A DNA stretch of 64,000 nt from Clostridiales bacterium 1_7_47FAA (GTDB lineage: Bacteria > Bacillota > Clostridia > Lachnospirales > Lachnospiraceae). A program made the position numbers and the translations under genes. Shown one piece after another: positions 7,659 to 17,504 of this stretch. The stretch is taken from assembly GCA_000155435.1 (NCBI GenBank), contig DS990262.1, forward strand, positions 892,459-956,458, in the 5' to 3' direction. Within the stretch, counting starts at the first letter, position 1. Each line of letters starts with the position of its first letter. Below the pieces are notes generated by a model. It searched no databases. It worked only from the letters and a program-made list of their open reading frames with translations, and was not told where the DNA came from.

Positions 7659-10295
7659 ATGAAGGTTGTGTGGAGACGTACATTAAAGACGGGGCTGGCA
7701 GTCATGCTTGCGGCAGGAATGATGTTTGGGACGCTCATGGCGGCATGGGGGGAGGAAAACAGTTCAGTGGCAGCCATGGATGCGGTGGAGGCTGTCAATG
7801 TGTCGGATACGGGCTATGATGTTGTGTTCTGTATTGACAACAGCAGGAGTATGTGGAAGCAGCAGGATATCAGGGACCAGGCTGTGAGGGTCCTGGCCAA
7901 TCTGGCAGTGGGTTCGGATATCAGGATTGGCGGTGTGTATTTTGCGGACCACGTTTACCAGAGATGCTCCCTCACATCCCTCACAGGGGAGGAGGATACA
8001 AAGAAGGTTATGTCCTTCCTGAATTTTACGGATAAGGATGACGGAAACCGTGACACCAATATTGGGTCAGCCCTTTCTGAGGCGCTGAAGCTTTTTGAAA
8101 ATCAGGATATATCCAGAAAGAGGATAATCGTCCTGTTCAGTGACGGGATAAATGAGGACTATGAGGGAACCGGCAGCTACACAGCCAGGGCCAATAATAT
8201 GACCAGCCAGGCAGCGGGGGAAATCAATGAGGCGCAGATTGCGCTGTACTGTGTGTTCCTGGAAAAGGACCGGGCAGACGAAGCCTATCTGAGGAACCTG
8301 GTTAATTATTTTAAAGAGGATGGGCAGTACGACCAGGAGCGTTTTTTCCCTGTTGCGGAGAATGAAATTGACAGGCTTGCAGATAAGTTTTCCGATGTAT
8401 TTTATGCAATGCAGAACAATATGAAGTATGAGAATATAACCATGGATAAGGATGGCATATACAGCTTCTATGTGCCTTCCATGGGAGTGGACAAGGTACA
8501 GATATCCCTGAAGGGAATTGAGTCGCTCTCTGCGGAGCCGGAGATACCGGCTGGAGAAGATACCGCCGGAAAGGAAGCTGCGGGCGAAGGGAATGAGCAG
8601 GGGAAATCATCCGGGAACGGCCAGATTGATACATGGATGGACGGGGAGACGGGATACATAACCATTCAAAATCCGTCTGTGGGAAAATGGACGGTAAAGG
8701 CAGAGGCGAAGGATCCTTCTGAGGTAAAGGGGACGCTGGCTTTTTACGCACATTTAAAAGCTGTGTGCCGTCTTGCATCCGTGGACGGAAGCGGCATCTA
8801 TAAGAACAGCCTGGTGACGGTAAAAGCGGATTTTTGCGACGGGGCCGGCGGCGCAGTGGATATAGACCCGGCTGCAGACGTGACCTGCTATCTGGAATTT
8901 GCATCCGGAAAAAAGGAGAAGATGGTATTGACCAAGACGGGTATGGGATGCGGCAGTGGGCAATTCCTGGTACCTGACTATGGCACATATGATTTTAAGG
9001 TGGATGCTAGGTATGAGGGGTTTGTCAATCTGGAGTTCTGGGTGCCGGGAGGAGAAATCAGGGGCCGCGGGCCGCGGGCAGCCAAAATTCCGCCTGTATT
9101 CTTCAGCCATACCGTAATACAGGATGATAAGAAGCAGCAGAGCTTCATGGTGCTGGAGGAGGATCTGTTTACGGATCCGGACGGAGAATCCGTGAAGATT
9201 GAAAAAGTGGTGCAGTCTGATGCCGGGAATCCTGTGTATGCGGTACAGAAGGATGGGGTTGTGGTATTTACCGCTAAGAAAACAGGGGCTTTGGAGATAG
9301 GGCTTCAGCTGGTGGATGAATCCGGCATGACAGCCGTCATCAATGTAAAAGGATATGTGGTGAATAAGGCCCGGATGATTACCGTGCTGGTGGTGTTTGC
9401 GGTTGTCCTGGCAGCAGTAGCAGCGATGATTACATCTTCTAAAAAGAGTGACACGAGGAAGCGGAAATTCATCAAAAACTCGGCAGAGTCCATAAGGCAG
9501 CTGAGAAAGGAAATCCAGGAGATGCGCCATACATATGATGAGCTGATGCCTCAGATTGATTTGGACGGAATCGATCTGGACCAGGTCCTGCTTTGCAGGC
9601 TGTCTGAAAGACTGGCAGATGTTCAGATTGAACGCTGGGGGATAAAACAGTACATAACACAGGATGGGATACAGCCTGCCAACACAGCGGAAAATCTGGT
9701 CCAGGCACTGGATACATGCTTTTCAAAGGCAGGCAGCACTGACACATGGGACGGTAAGACGGACGGGCTGAGCCGGAAGCAGCTGAATGAGACATATGGG
9801 AAGGCAATGGAGACCCGGAAGGCGCTTCTTGACCTGAAATCGGATATCAGGAAATATCTGGAGGAGATGAAAAAACTGCCGGACAGCCTGGAAGCATTAC
9901 AGGCGGAGATGGATGAAAAGATTGATTATATACGGAAAACCCTGGAACAGACATTTAAATGCTCCCTGACCCTTGAATGCGGGGAAGAGCTGATTGGGGC
10001 AAAGGGAGCCAGGGGACTGAAGGGATTCTACTGTCTGGACGATGTGAGGGTCAGCGGTATGAAGCAGATAGACACATTGGGAGAAGCCCTGGCCGGAGGC
10101 ACCACAGGTATCATTGTCTATCCCCTGGGTGAGGACGGCAGGGACGGATTGCGGTTTGAGGGCAATGATAAGTTCAAAATCCGGGATGAGGGACAGGAGG
10201 ATTTCAACTATACGGATAGTGCCAATCTGCTGAAGGGCAAGGTTTACCGCCTTTATATCCGTAAGCTGGGCGAGGTTATAGTCAGCATATCCTGA
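7659..10295 (+). CDS. Membrane-anchored extracellular vWA-domain protein
   Basis: 878 residues. A signal peptide (about 1-30) is followed by a vWA domain with a complete metal-ion adhesion site: DNSRS (D60, S62, S64), T133 in RDTNIGSAL and D162 in LFSDG. A beta-rich extracellular middle part follows, with an Ala/Gly/Glu linker near 290-315. A single transmembrane helix lies at about 573-592 (ITVLVVFAVVLAAVAAM). The cytoplasmic part of about 285 residues has coiled-coil stretches (SIRQLRKEIQEM; LEEMKKLPDSLEAL) and a compact C-terminal domain (SLTLECGEELIGAKG). It is the first gene of a rightward cluster with a GTPase-like and a GAP1-like protein 36 bases downstream. It is probably a sensor that passes an outside metal- or protein-binding event to cytoplasmic partners (inference). 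Ribosome site AAGGAGGGGGAGC. Confidence 0.8.
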   Translation: MKVVWRRTLKTGLAVMLAAGMMFGTLMAAWGEENSSVAAMDAVEAVNVSDTGYDVVFCIDNSRSMWKQQDIRDQAVRVLANLAVGSDIRIGGVYFADHVYQRCSLTSLTGEEDTKKVMSFLNFTDKDDGNRDTNIGSALSEALKLFENQDISRKRIIVLFSDGINEDYEGTGSYTARANNMTSQAAGEINEAQIALYCVFLEKDRADEAYLRNLVNYFKEDGQYDQERFFPVAENEIDRLADKFSDVFYAMQNNMKYENITMDKDGIYSFYVPSMGVDKVQISLKGIESLSAEPEIPAGEDTAGKEAAGEGNEQGKSSGNGQIDTWMDGETGYITIQNPSVGKWTVKAEAKDPSEVKGTLAFYAHLKAVCRLASVDGSGIYKNSLVTVKADFCDGAGGAVDIDPAADVTCYLEFASGKKEKMVLTKTGMGCGSGQFLVPDYGTYDFKVDARYEGFVNLEFWVPGGEIRGRGPRAAKIPPVFFSHTVIQDDKKQQSFMVLEEDLFTDPDGESVKIEKVVQSDAGNPVYAVQKDGVVVFTAKKTGALEIGLQLVDESGMTAVINVKGYVVNKARMITVLVVFAVVLAAVAAMITSSKKSDTRKRKFIKNSAESIRQLRKEIQEMRHTYDELMPQIDLDGIDLDQVLLCRLSERLADVQIERWGIKQYITQDGIQPANTAENLVQALDTCFSKAGSTDTWDGKTDGLSRKQLNETYGKAMETRKALLDLKSDIRKYLEEMKKLPDSLEALQAEMDEKIDYIRKTLEQTFKCSLTLECGEELIGAKGARGLKGFYCLDDVRVSGMKQIDTLGEALAGGTTGIIVYPLGEDGRDGLRFEGNDKFKIRDEGQEDFNYTDSANLLKGKVYRLYIRKLGEVIVSIS

Positions 10296-10331
10296 GAACG
10301 GAAAATACAAAATCGAAAAGGGGGACCTGAT

Positions 10332-11861
10332 ATGAATATATGTCCATTTAAGTTTGAAACGTTTGATGAAAACAATCTGTCCTATGAGATTCAGTTCCTG
10401 TCAGAGTATAAGGTTGAATATCTGGAAAAGACCATTATAAAGGATTGCTATAAGGAATTTCTGAAAAAGGAAACCGATGACCGGCAGGCGGATAAATTGC
10501 GGGGGAATAAAACAGCGGAGGGGAACAGCAGATATCTGTTAAAGGCAGGCGGGGCAGGCCAGAGGAACCAGATGGAAGTTCTGCTGGAAACAGTGGAGAA
10601 GGAAAGAACTGCGTATCTGGCCAGATATGAGAGGTCCAGGCAGCGTCTGTTAAATAATCCGGATATGCCGGGGGATGTGGATGGGAAACAGATTTCACAC
10701 AGTACAGGGAACGAAGATAAAGAATTACTGGATATGGAGATAACAGAGAAACCGGCTGGGAGTAAAACGTATTCGATAGCAGTTGACGGAATCGAGGTGA
10801 TGAAAGCATATCCATGCTGCCCGCGCTGTAATACGATGCTTCCTCTTGAATGGTTCAGGGCAGAGGATTTCTGCGGCATATCCATGCTGGCGCTGGTGCA
10901 CGGAGGAAAATCCACCATGTCCCTGTCTATTATCGGAAATAACTTTGAACGGTTGAGAACGCCGGGAGATGGAATCGTATTTTCCCCGGCACAGAAAAAG
11001 AGTACGGATGTATTTTACAGAGAAAAATGTAGGGATGCAGAGCGGATGATAAGGGAAAAAGTATATCCAATCGGCACGGAACCGGTCTACGTCCATCCTA
11101 TATTTGTAAATATGGACTATAAAGGGCACCGCATGGTGATTGGATTATATGATGTATCCGGTGAGACCATGATGGATGCGGATTCCATGAACAGCCTGGT
11201 CAGCCACCTTAAGCACATGTCCGCCCATATCTATCTGATTGATCCCAAGGATATGAAGATTACGCTGGAAGACACAAAAAGTAATGGGGAAGAAATAAGG
11301 GACTGCAAGGTCCTGGACATTGAGGCGCAGGGGGAATTGCAAAGGAATAGCAGAGGTAAGACGGTTGCTGCGTCCAGCCTGGTCAGGACGAAAAAACATA
11401 CTCAGACAAAAAAGCGGAATACAGACCCATTTTCCCTGTTCTTTAAGGTTGTGGACCTTCTGGACGAATCAGGTGAAATAGGGGAAATCCGCACAAGACA
11501 GCATATGGCGTTTTCCGTTATCAAAAGTGATCTGTTGGAGGCGGCGCCGGAGATACATGAACTGCCGCACCATGACCTCCTGTTTGAACGTCCGGAGTGC
11601 TGGGAATTATGGGATGAGGATAGGAATCTTATGAGGGTGGACGTGGTCCGGAAGGTATTTGATAAGTGTGTCATGGACCGCGCCATGATGGACCGGCTCG
11701 CAGCGCTCTTTGGGACGGTATCCTGGCACTGTGTCAGTGCCACGGGCTGCGCAGGCGAGGGAAAGCTGGAGGGGGATTACGATCCTATCCGTGTGGAGGA
11801 GCCGTTGATTGAATGCATTAAGGCAAAGATTAAGAAGAATAAGTGGGATGATGAGGAATAG
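10332..11861 (+). CDS. Zinc-ribbon P-loop GTPase-like protein (double-GTPase-like)
   Basis: 509 residues. The N-terminal part (about 1-155) is charged and helical. Cys residues in PCCPRCNTMLP (about 162-166) look like half of a zinc ribbon. Residues 187-194 ALVHGGKS fit the P-loop pattern [AG]xxxxGK[ST]. DVSGE at about 274-278 fits a GTPase DxxG motif, and HIYLIDPKDM follows in the place of a strand-plus-specificity segment. These traits resemble the TRAFAC 'DO-GTPase' group that accompanies GAP1 proteins in predicted NTP-dependent conflict systems; assignment to a named family is inference. The partner is likely the next gene, 11 bases downstream. The P-loop has Ala in place of the first Gly. 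Confidence 0.6.
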   Translation: MNICPFKFETFDENNLSYEIQFLSEYKVEYLEKTIIKDCYKEFLKKETDDRQADKLRGNKTAEGNSRYLLKAGGAGQRNQMEVLLETVEKERTAYLARYERSRQRLLNNPDMPGDVDGKQISHSTGNEDKELLDMEITEKPAGSKTYSIAVDGIEVMKAYPCCPRCNTMLPLEWFRAEDFCGISMLALVHGGKSTMSLSIIGNNFERLRTPGDGIVFSPAQKKSTDVFYREKCRDAERMIREKVYPIGTEPVYVHPIFVNMDYKGHRMVIGLYDVSGETMMDADSMNSLVSHLKHMSAHIYLIDPKDMKITLEDTKSNGEEIRDCKVLDIEAQGELQRNSRGKTVAASSLVRTKKHTQTKKRNTDPFSLFFKVVDLLDESGEIGEIRTRQHMAFSVIKSDLLEAAPEIHELPHHDLLFERPECWELWDEDRNLMRVDVVRKVFDKCVMDRAMMDRLAALFGTVSWHCVSATGCAGEGKLEGDYDPIRVEEPLIECIKAKIKKNKWDDEE

Positions 11862-11872
11862 GAGGTGGATGT

Positions 11873-14800
11873 ATGGTGAGTTACCGGTACCATCAGGCGT
11901 ATTATACTTGGGAGACAGCGTCCCCTTCCTGTCCGGTCACAGGATGGGAGATTCATAAGGCAAGCCTGGAAGATGACAAATTTTCCCGTGAATGCAAGAA
12001 ACTGGCCTCAGGGTTAGATCAGGGACAGGGCGGGTCGACCAGTGAATATCTGGTATACTCTGCAGATTGGAACTGCTTTGTAAGTGTCGGGGTCAGTCCC
12101 CGGCCTGAGGGGGATGAGGTTGGAAGAAAAAATATCCTGTGCCACCTCTTTGTGCCTCAGAGCCACTGGGTGCCGCCAGATCCGGCTGATTATCTGCTGG
12201 ATTTTCAATTTGATTCTGTCCCCAGACCCGGGGACAGGCTTTCTGCCGTCACCATAAATAAGGGGAACTTCAATTACCGGGATATACTGGACCGTTTTGC
12301 ATTGGGAAGTGATGGAGTCGGTATACATAAGAAAAGGCTGGAGGTTCTTTTGCGGCTTCTGTACCAACGGATATTGTCGGATGCGCCGCCGCTGCTGTTT
12401 TATATGAGGCATGATGGGCTGGATGGGATGGAATATGCAAAAGCTGCCAAAAGCCTGGTGTATCTGCTGCATTTGTGGGTCCCATCCGCCACGGAGGAAC
12501 AGATGCGCCGTTACAGGAGGAGCCTGACCTTCAGTATTAATGCGGAGGGCAGGACAGGAGGGATCGGTATCCTTTTTAACAGCGGGGATAATGGCGGTTA
12601 CAGTCTGGAGCACCTGGAGATGTATGGGGAGGAAAATGACTTTGAAGGCGGATTTTTTTGCACATTGGCAGAAAAAGCGCAGGATTCGGCGGATTCTCTC
12701 CAGCAATATCTGAAACAGCTGTCAGAGGTTTTTGATGGGAAGGCAGGCAGCCTGGATGAGATATTGCTGGCCTATAAAAGAAAGAGGATGGACGAAGGCA
12801 ATCCGATCCCGGAGGAGGAACTGTATGAAAAGCTGGGAAGCCTTATAAGAAAGTCAGAACGTATTCCATGGTATAAATCCTTCTGTATTGACTTTCTGAA
12901 GCAGCTGGATCTGGAACAAAGCGTACACCTTGACGGATATTGGGATGAAATGATTGACTGGCTGGACAGGGAGCGGGAACCTGAGATTGAGACAGTTACC
13001 GCACGTATTCTGGAATGTGTGGGCAGGAAGAATCCTGACCGCCTGAAAAAATACTGCTGTCAGATACCGCAGCGTTCCGGACCGTTTATCTTGGATGAAC
13101 TGTACAGAAGGCTTGAAAAAAAAATCCGGGAAGAAAGGGATGCCAATGTCCCGGATAAGATTGGAAATCTGGCTGTCATTGCAGACAGGTATTCACCTTT
13201 GTGGAGCATCGGCGATTTCAAATGGAGTATGCTCAATCATGGCGTGGAACTATATAAATCCGAAAACCTGGATGCTGGCGGCAGGGAAAAGATTACAGGC
13301 CTGATGGTCCGTTATGATGAGGAAAACTGGGATAAGGAGATTCATGATTATTACATATGCCAGGGAAATGACTATATACAATGGCTTTTCGGACAGGCTG
13401 GCCGTGTGGATTCCAGATATGTCCGTTACTGCTATGGACAGATGCTTGCATTCCTGCGTGAATCATCAGATGTGGATATGGAACTATTATCAGAATTGGA
13501 GCGCAGTCTGGCAGAGCGTGCGGATGGACAGATTACAGATGGGCAGAGGGAGGAATACAGGAGCCTGGTATGGGCGATACAGGAACCGTTGATTACAAGG
13601 CAGATTAACAATCTGTCCTCAGATGATCTGGACGGACTTATGGGTTTTAAGAACTCGGTGCTCAGAGGTAATTGCCTTGAGGCCTGGGAAAATAAAGCGT
13701 GCCGGATTCTGGAAAAACGCATTCCGGTTGAACTGGAGACACTGAAGCAGATTGAGCGGCGTTATAATGGACTTACCAATAACGGAAAGGAACAAACAAT
13801 GAAGACGCTGGCCTGCAGGCTGGAACGGGCGGCGGAATCGGATGTGGAATTGTATGCGTGGCATTGCTTTTTGAGCCAGACGGGGGCAGGGCGGTTCTGG
13901 AGCATTTTTAAACTGAAGGAAGCATTTCCATGTATTTATACAAAGATAAAGGATGCCCATTGCCGTAACTATATCCTGGGCGATGACACTTATATGGATA
14001 AGCTGTTTCATATCTATGAGCAATTTTGTGATTCCCGGTCCATCGATGAAGCCTATGTCAGGAATATCGTCCTCGGGACATCAGATAAATCGCAGGAAAA
14101 CTCAGGTCTGATTGCACTTATGGAAATTCACCTGATGCATAGCGGTAAAACAAGCATACAGGACTGTATCAATTATATGGCGGTACGCATGACCTGTGCT
14201 GAAGCCAACGGAAAAAGTGCCTGGGATATATATGATGCCATATCAAAAAACACAATGGTATACCATATTCTGGTTGATACTTTGAAACGGGCCGATGGCT
14301 GTACGGAAGATGAAAAAAAGAGGATAAACAGTATTCTGACCATGTTTCATCAGGTTGAGACATTCCAAACACAAGATTCCTGGACATTAGACACGCTGAG
14401 GGAGGCAATCAGGATTTATAAGGAATCAGGGGCCGGAGGCGGTGCGGACAGCGGCGGTTTCGGCAAGAAGATTGAAAAACAGCTGGAATATCAGAAAAAA
14501 CGGATTTATGATGAGTGTTCACAGTATAATGAGCTCTGCAATGATTTCTATGGCACGAACAAAAGCAGGGTGATGTCTGAGACTGAAAAGGGGCGGATAA
14601 CTGCGCGGACGCAGACCTGTGGGCAGGCCCAGTCCTATGGCCGGAATCAATCCTATGGTCCCCCCCAATCCTATGGCCAGAACCAGGGATTTGCGCAGGG
14701 TCAGTCCTGGGGTCAGGACACGGGTACCGCACGGAACAGGTCCTATGAGCAGAGACAAAAGACTGGGCAGAAACAGTGCTGTGCCCAAGACACGGAATCA

Positions 14801-15088
14801 GTGAGGCGGTCCTGTGCCCAAGACACGGAATCAGCGAGGCGGTCCTGTGCCCAAGACACGGAATCAGCGAGGCGGTCCTATGCCCAAGAACCGGCAGCAG
14901 CCCGGACCCAACCTGATATACCAGGCCTGCCGCGGTTTTCATCCGATGCGGAATTAAATGGGACAAGAATCGTACCGGTGGGCAAGACACCGCCTGGTAA
15001 GGAGGCGGATTATAAAGAGCCGGATTATAAAAAGCCTCAATATGATTGGCCTCCACCATCGGGTACCAATATACAAGGAGGAAAATAG
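11873..15088 (+). CDS. GTPase-associated protein 1 (GAP1)-like giant protein with QSYG-rich tail
   Basis: 1071 residues, the largest gene here. The N-terminus (YRYHQAYYTWETAS, EYLVYSADWNCFVSVGV, RKNILCHLFVPQ) resembles the GAP1-N domain of GTPase-associated proteins, with a long helical middle domain (about 300-900) as in GAP1-M/C. The last 150 residues are disordered. They contain QSYG/SYGQ repeats (about 918-945), three 11-residue repeats SCAQDTESARR (from residue 969), and DYKEPDYKKPQYDW. It lies directly downstream of the GTPase-like gene (AGGAGG before ATG 11873), supporting a functional pair. Role: probable effector or scaffold regulated by the GTPase (inference). The family call rests on motif memory and gene context, not on a search. 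Confidence 0.55.
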   Translation: MVSYRYHQAYYTWETASPSCPVTGWEIHKASLEDDKFSRECKKLASGLDQGQGGSTSEYLVYSADWNCFVSVGVSPRPEGDEVGRKNILCHLFVPQSHWVPPDPADYLLDFQFDSVPRPGDRLSAVTINKGNFNYRDILDRFALGSDGVGIHKKRLEVLLRLLYQRILSDAPPLLFYMRHDGLDGMEYAKAAKSLVYLLHLWVPSATEEQMRRYRRSLTFSINAEGRTGGIGILFNSGDNGGYSLEHLEMYGEENDFEGGFFCTLAEKAQDSADSLQQYLKQLSEVFDGKAGSLDEILLAYKRKRMDEGNPIPEEELYEKLGSLIRKSERIPWYKSFCIDFLKQLDLEQSVHLDGYWDEMIDWLDREREPEIETVTARILECVGRKNPDRLKKYCCQIPQRSGPFILDELYRRLEKKIREERDANVPDKIGNLAVIADRYSPLWSIGDFKWSMLNHGVELYKSENLDAGGREKITGLMVRYDEENWDKEIHDYYICQGNDYIQWLFGQAGRVDSRYVRYCYGQMLAFLRESSDVDMELLSELERSLAERADGQITDGQREEYRSLVWAIQEPLITRQINNLSSDDLDGLMGFKNSVLRGNCLEAWENKACRILEKRIPVELETLKQIERRYNGLTNNGKEQTMKTLACRLERAAESDVELYAWHCFLSQTGAGRFWSIFKLKEAFPCIYTKIKDAHCRNYILGDDTYMDKLFHIYEQFCDSRSIDEAYVRNIVLGTSDKSQENSGLIALMEIHLMHSGKTSIQDCINYMAVRMTCAEANGKSAWDIYDAISKNTMVYHILVDTLKRADGCTEDEKKRINSILTMFHQVETFQTQDSWTLDTLREAIRIYKESGAGGGADSGGFGKKIEKQLEYQKKRIYDECSQYNELCNDFYGTNKSRVMSETEKGRITARTQTCGQAQSYGRNQSYGPPQSYGQNQGFAQGQSWGQDTGTARNRSYEQRQKTGQKQCCAQDTESVRRSCAQDTESARRSCAQDTESARRSYAQEPAAARTQPDIPGLPRFSSDAELNGTRIVPVGKTPPGKEADYKEPDYKKPQYDWPPPSGTNIQGGK
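14777..14890 (+). repeat. 33-bp in-frame tandem repeats in the GAP1-like gene
   Basis: Three complete 33-bp units (14777-14809, 14810-14842, 14843-14875) and a partial fourth encode [SC]CAQDTES[VA]RR. Units 2 and 3 are identical at the DNA level, so the array is recent and probably length-variable by slippage. The array keeps frame (33 = 3 x 11) and lies in the disordered C-terminal tail. Confidence 0.95.
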
Positions 15089-15090
15089 TG

Positions 15091-16800
15091 ATGAAAAAGT
15101 CAAGGGAGGAATACCGTGCGTGGATCTGTTCCATACGCAAAAGGTGCGGCATGGACCTGGATGAGTTCGGCGCCAGCCTGTGCCACTATGTCAGGGACAG
15201 GACGGTTGGGGAAGAGGTATGCCGGCCGTTTTTAGGGCGAATGGTGCAACTGTGGGAGTGCGGCCAGAACCAGTGTAAGAACATTGAGACATTCCTGGCC
15301 CTGGCTTTGGTGGAGTACTGCGGCACCATCGATGCGGCGCCCTGCATTTCACAGGAGGAACGGCAGGCCCGGTATGACCATGTGAGAAAACGTATGCTGG
15401 AATTTCATGGGAAGGAACTGTATGTAAGGAATCTGAACCATGTCCTTCTGGTGGGAGCCATCAGAGGCTTATATTCCCTTCGGGATGTGATTGATAAAAG
15501 AAAGGAATTAAATGAAAGATTAAGGGGCAGCAAACTCTCACTGGGGCAGAAACGGGATAACAGTGTAAAGTTCATGACGGTTATTATTGAGCCCAGGATT
15601 ATGCATGCCGCAACATATGAGGAAATGGAAGCAATCATCATGGAACATAAGGATTATTTCCTGGGCGGCCGCGTGGTAGGGGAACGGATGAAGAAGCGCT
15701 ATGGGGAAATTCATGGACTGAACAGGGAATTTGGTTTTAAAGAGGCGGTCTGCCTTTATGCGCCGCGGTTTAAGAACAGTTTCAGCCACCTTTTCATGGA
15801 GGATGTGGCCATATCCAGGGGGTGGCTTCTGGAGTTCTGCATACGGATGAGAATGGGCCGGGAAGAGATAAATGAAGTCCTGAAGGATGCGAGGATGGAA
15901 CCTCTCAGCGATGAGAAGGAACATACCGAAAGTCTTATACAGCCCTACGGGGAAATGGGCGTGGGAAGCAAGATGTGGTTTGCGGCCCTGGAACAGGAGG
16001 CAAGGACAAGGGTGAGGCATGGACTCATGCCGGAGGAGGATACTGTTTTTTTGCGCAGGTATGCGGATATATACGGGCTTCCGTTCCATATGAAGGTGCT
16101 GGCAGCCGCGGTATCCTGCCTGCATATCCTTGAACGGAACCAGGAATACCAATACCCGGCGGATTTTTACCTGGAACGCATCCTTCAGAATGGGGAGATG
16201 GTTTCCTTCCTGAATGCCTTTTGGGAGGAGTGCAGGGCATATGATGGGGAAGATGAAGACGATGGAGGAAGGGAACGGTGGATAGCTGGACGGCTCCTGG
16301 GTGAGGCCTCCGAGAGGGTATACATGCTGGATGAACAGGAGATATTCACGGGGCTGGGACGTCTTAAAAGCACATATAAAAAGCGGGCACAGGACTGCCT
16401 TGAGGAGTCGGCGCCGTATTACCGTATGCCAGAGGAAAAAGGCGTGTTCCTGACACCGGCTGAGTTTAAAGAAGCAGAGGCCCAGTACACATGCGCGGCA
16501 GTCCTCTATTCTATTTTTACGGGCAGGCTTTGGAACGGAAGGTATTGTGAGCCGGAACCGGAAGAAAGCAGGAAGATGAAAGCCGGATGCTTCGATCTGT
16601 ATTATTTCCTGAAAGCTTTATGGGAGGCATATCTGGATAAGAAGCCCCTGGTCAGGGCAGGGGAAGGATACCGTATCAAGCTGCCGTCGGGAAAGCCGGT
16701 AGGACCCCGGTTCGATGATGAGGGAATAACAGGCGCTCTGATGGAGGCATTGGCAATCATGGCGGGAAATCCGGATTACTGCCCGGAGTCTTTCCAGTAA
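15091..16800 (+). CDS. Uncharacterised 569-aa cytoplasmic protein
   Basis: No recognised family. It starts MKKSREEYRAWICSIRK and then LDEFGASLCHYV, a helical segment that resembles a helix-turn-helix start only vaguely, with WECGQNQCKNIETFLALAL next. The rest is predominantly helical and charged with no signal peptide, membrane helix or nucleotide motif. A GTG (15088) overlaps the upstream stop, but ATG 15091 has better spacing from AAGGAGG. It lies between the GAP1-like and FHA genes and is co-directional, so it is likely part of the same machine. Possible adaptor (inference only). Confidence 0.75.
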   Translation: MKKSREEYRAWICSIRKRCGMDLDEFGASLCHYVRDRTVGEEVCRPFLGRMVQLWECGQNQCKNIETFLALALVEYCGTIDAAPCISQEERQARYDHVRKRMLEFHGKELYVRNLNHVLLVGAIRGLYSLRDVIDKRKELNERLRGSKLSLGQKRDNSVKFMTVIIEPRIMHAATYEEMEAIIMEHKDYFLGGRVVGERMKKRYGEIHGLNREFGFKEAVCLYAPRFKNSFSHLFMEDVAISRGWLLEFCIRMRMGREEINEVLKDARMEPLSDEKEHTESLIQPYGEMGVGSKMWFAALEQEARTRVRHGLMPEEDTVFLRRYADIYGLPFHMKVLAAAVSCLHILERNQEYQYPADFYLERILQNGEMVSFLNAFWEECRAYDGEDEDDGGRERWIAGRLLGEASERVYMLDEQEIFTGLGRLKSTYKKRAQDCLEESAPYYRMPEEKGVFLTPAEFKEAEAQYTCAAVLYSIFTGRLWNGRYCEPEPEESRKMKAGCFDLYYFLKALWEAYLDKKPLVRAGEGYRIKLPSGKPVGPRFDDEGITGALMEALAIMAGNPDYCPESFQ

Positions 16801-16889
16801 AGTTGTGTGGAATTTTTTTGGGATCAGGTATGCTAAACTGGTAACATAACAAGATGGCATGTCTAAATTTCAAAAAGGGGGAAGCACAT

Positions 16890-17504
16890 ATGTTGTCAAA
16901 GCTGGGTATCTTATTGGTAATGCTGGTATTGTTGGGAATGGCGGTACTCCTGTTTAAGGAGTCCATGATGCCGGGGGCATTTTCACGGCCCAAAGGCAGC
17001 AGGGAGGAGGATAAAAAGAAATATAAAAAAGAACGGCGTGAGACAGTACTCATCGGAGGGCCCAGACTGTATCTCTTTACAGGGAAAAAACAGATGAGGG
17101 AGTTTTCCATTAACCGCCCTAACTGGCTTCTGGGGAGCTGGACCAAAGCGGACTGCGTTCTGGGCGATGCGACTATTTCGGCAAAACACTGCCGCATATT
17201 CAGGGATATGGCAGATGGGAAGCTTGTTTACTACCTGCAGAACCTTTCAATCCACAATCCTGTGGAGATATACAACCCTGAGAGACAGTGCTATGAATTC
17301 CTGAGGTACAAAGAGTGCGTCCCCCTGAAAGAGGGCAGACAGAAATTCTACATAGGGGAACACAAGGCGGTGATTGACATGGAATCCATGGGACATGGGC
17401 CAGAACCGGAGATGGAAGACGCAGACGGCATCATGCCTGAGGACCGGGGACACGGGGCAGAACGGGGGAGGACCAGGATTTATGAGAAGCACAGCACGGT
17501 ATAA
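16890..17504 (+). CDS. Membrane-anchored FHA-domain protein
   Basis: 204 residues from ATG 16890 (ribosome site AAAAAGGGGGAAGC). A transmembrane helix at about 5-22 is followed by a basic linker (DKKKYKKERR) and an FHA-like beta domain (about 75-180). The FHA SxxH motif is ISAKHC (S97, H100), and LQNLSIHNPVEIYN occupies the place of the usual DLxSxNGxxVN strand. The GR arginine that contacts phosphothreonine is replaced in LLGSW, so phosphopeptide binding is uncertain. The domain faces the cytoplasm, next to kinase and PP2C genes. Its 3' end overlaps the RodA-like gene by 23 bases. It is a likely docking protein between the kinases and the cell-wall synthase (inference). Confidence 0.8.
   Translation: MLSKLGILLVMLVLLGMAVLLFKESMMPGAFSRPKGSREEDKKKYKKERRETVLIGGPRLYLFTGKKQMREFSINRPNWLLGSWTKADCVLGDATISAKHCRIFRDMADGKLVYYLQNLSIHNPVEIYNPERQCYEFLRYKECVPLKEGRQKFYIGEHKAVIDMESMGHGPEPEMEDADGIMPEDRGHGAERGRTRIYEKHSTV

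Noticed and set aside
8754-9530. 258-codon leftward frame within the vWA gene
   Set aside because: Composition is that of an antisense shadow, with no motif.
14409-15152. 247-codon leftward frame opposite the QSYG/33-bp repeat region
   Set aside because: The repetitive RTASLIPCLGH sequence is just the antisense reading of the tandem repeats.
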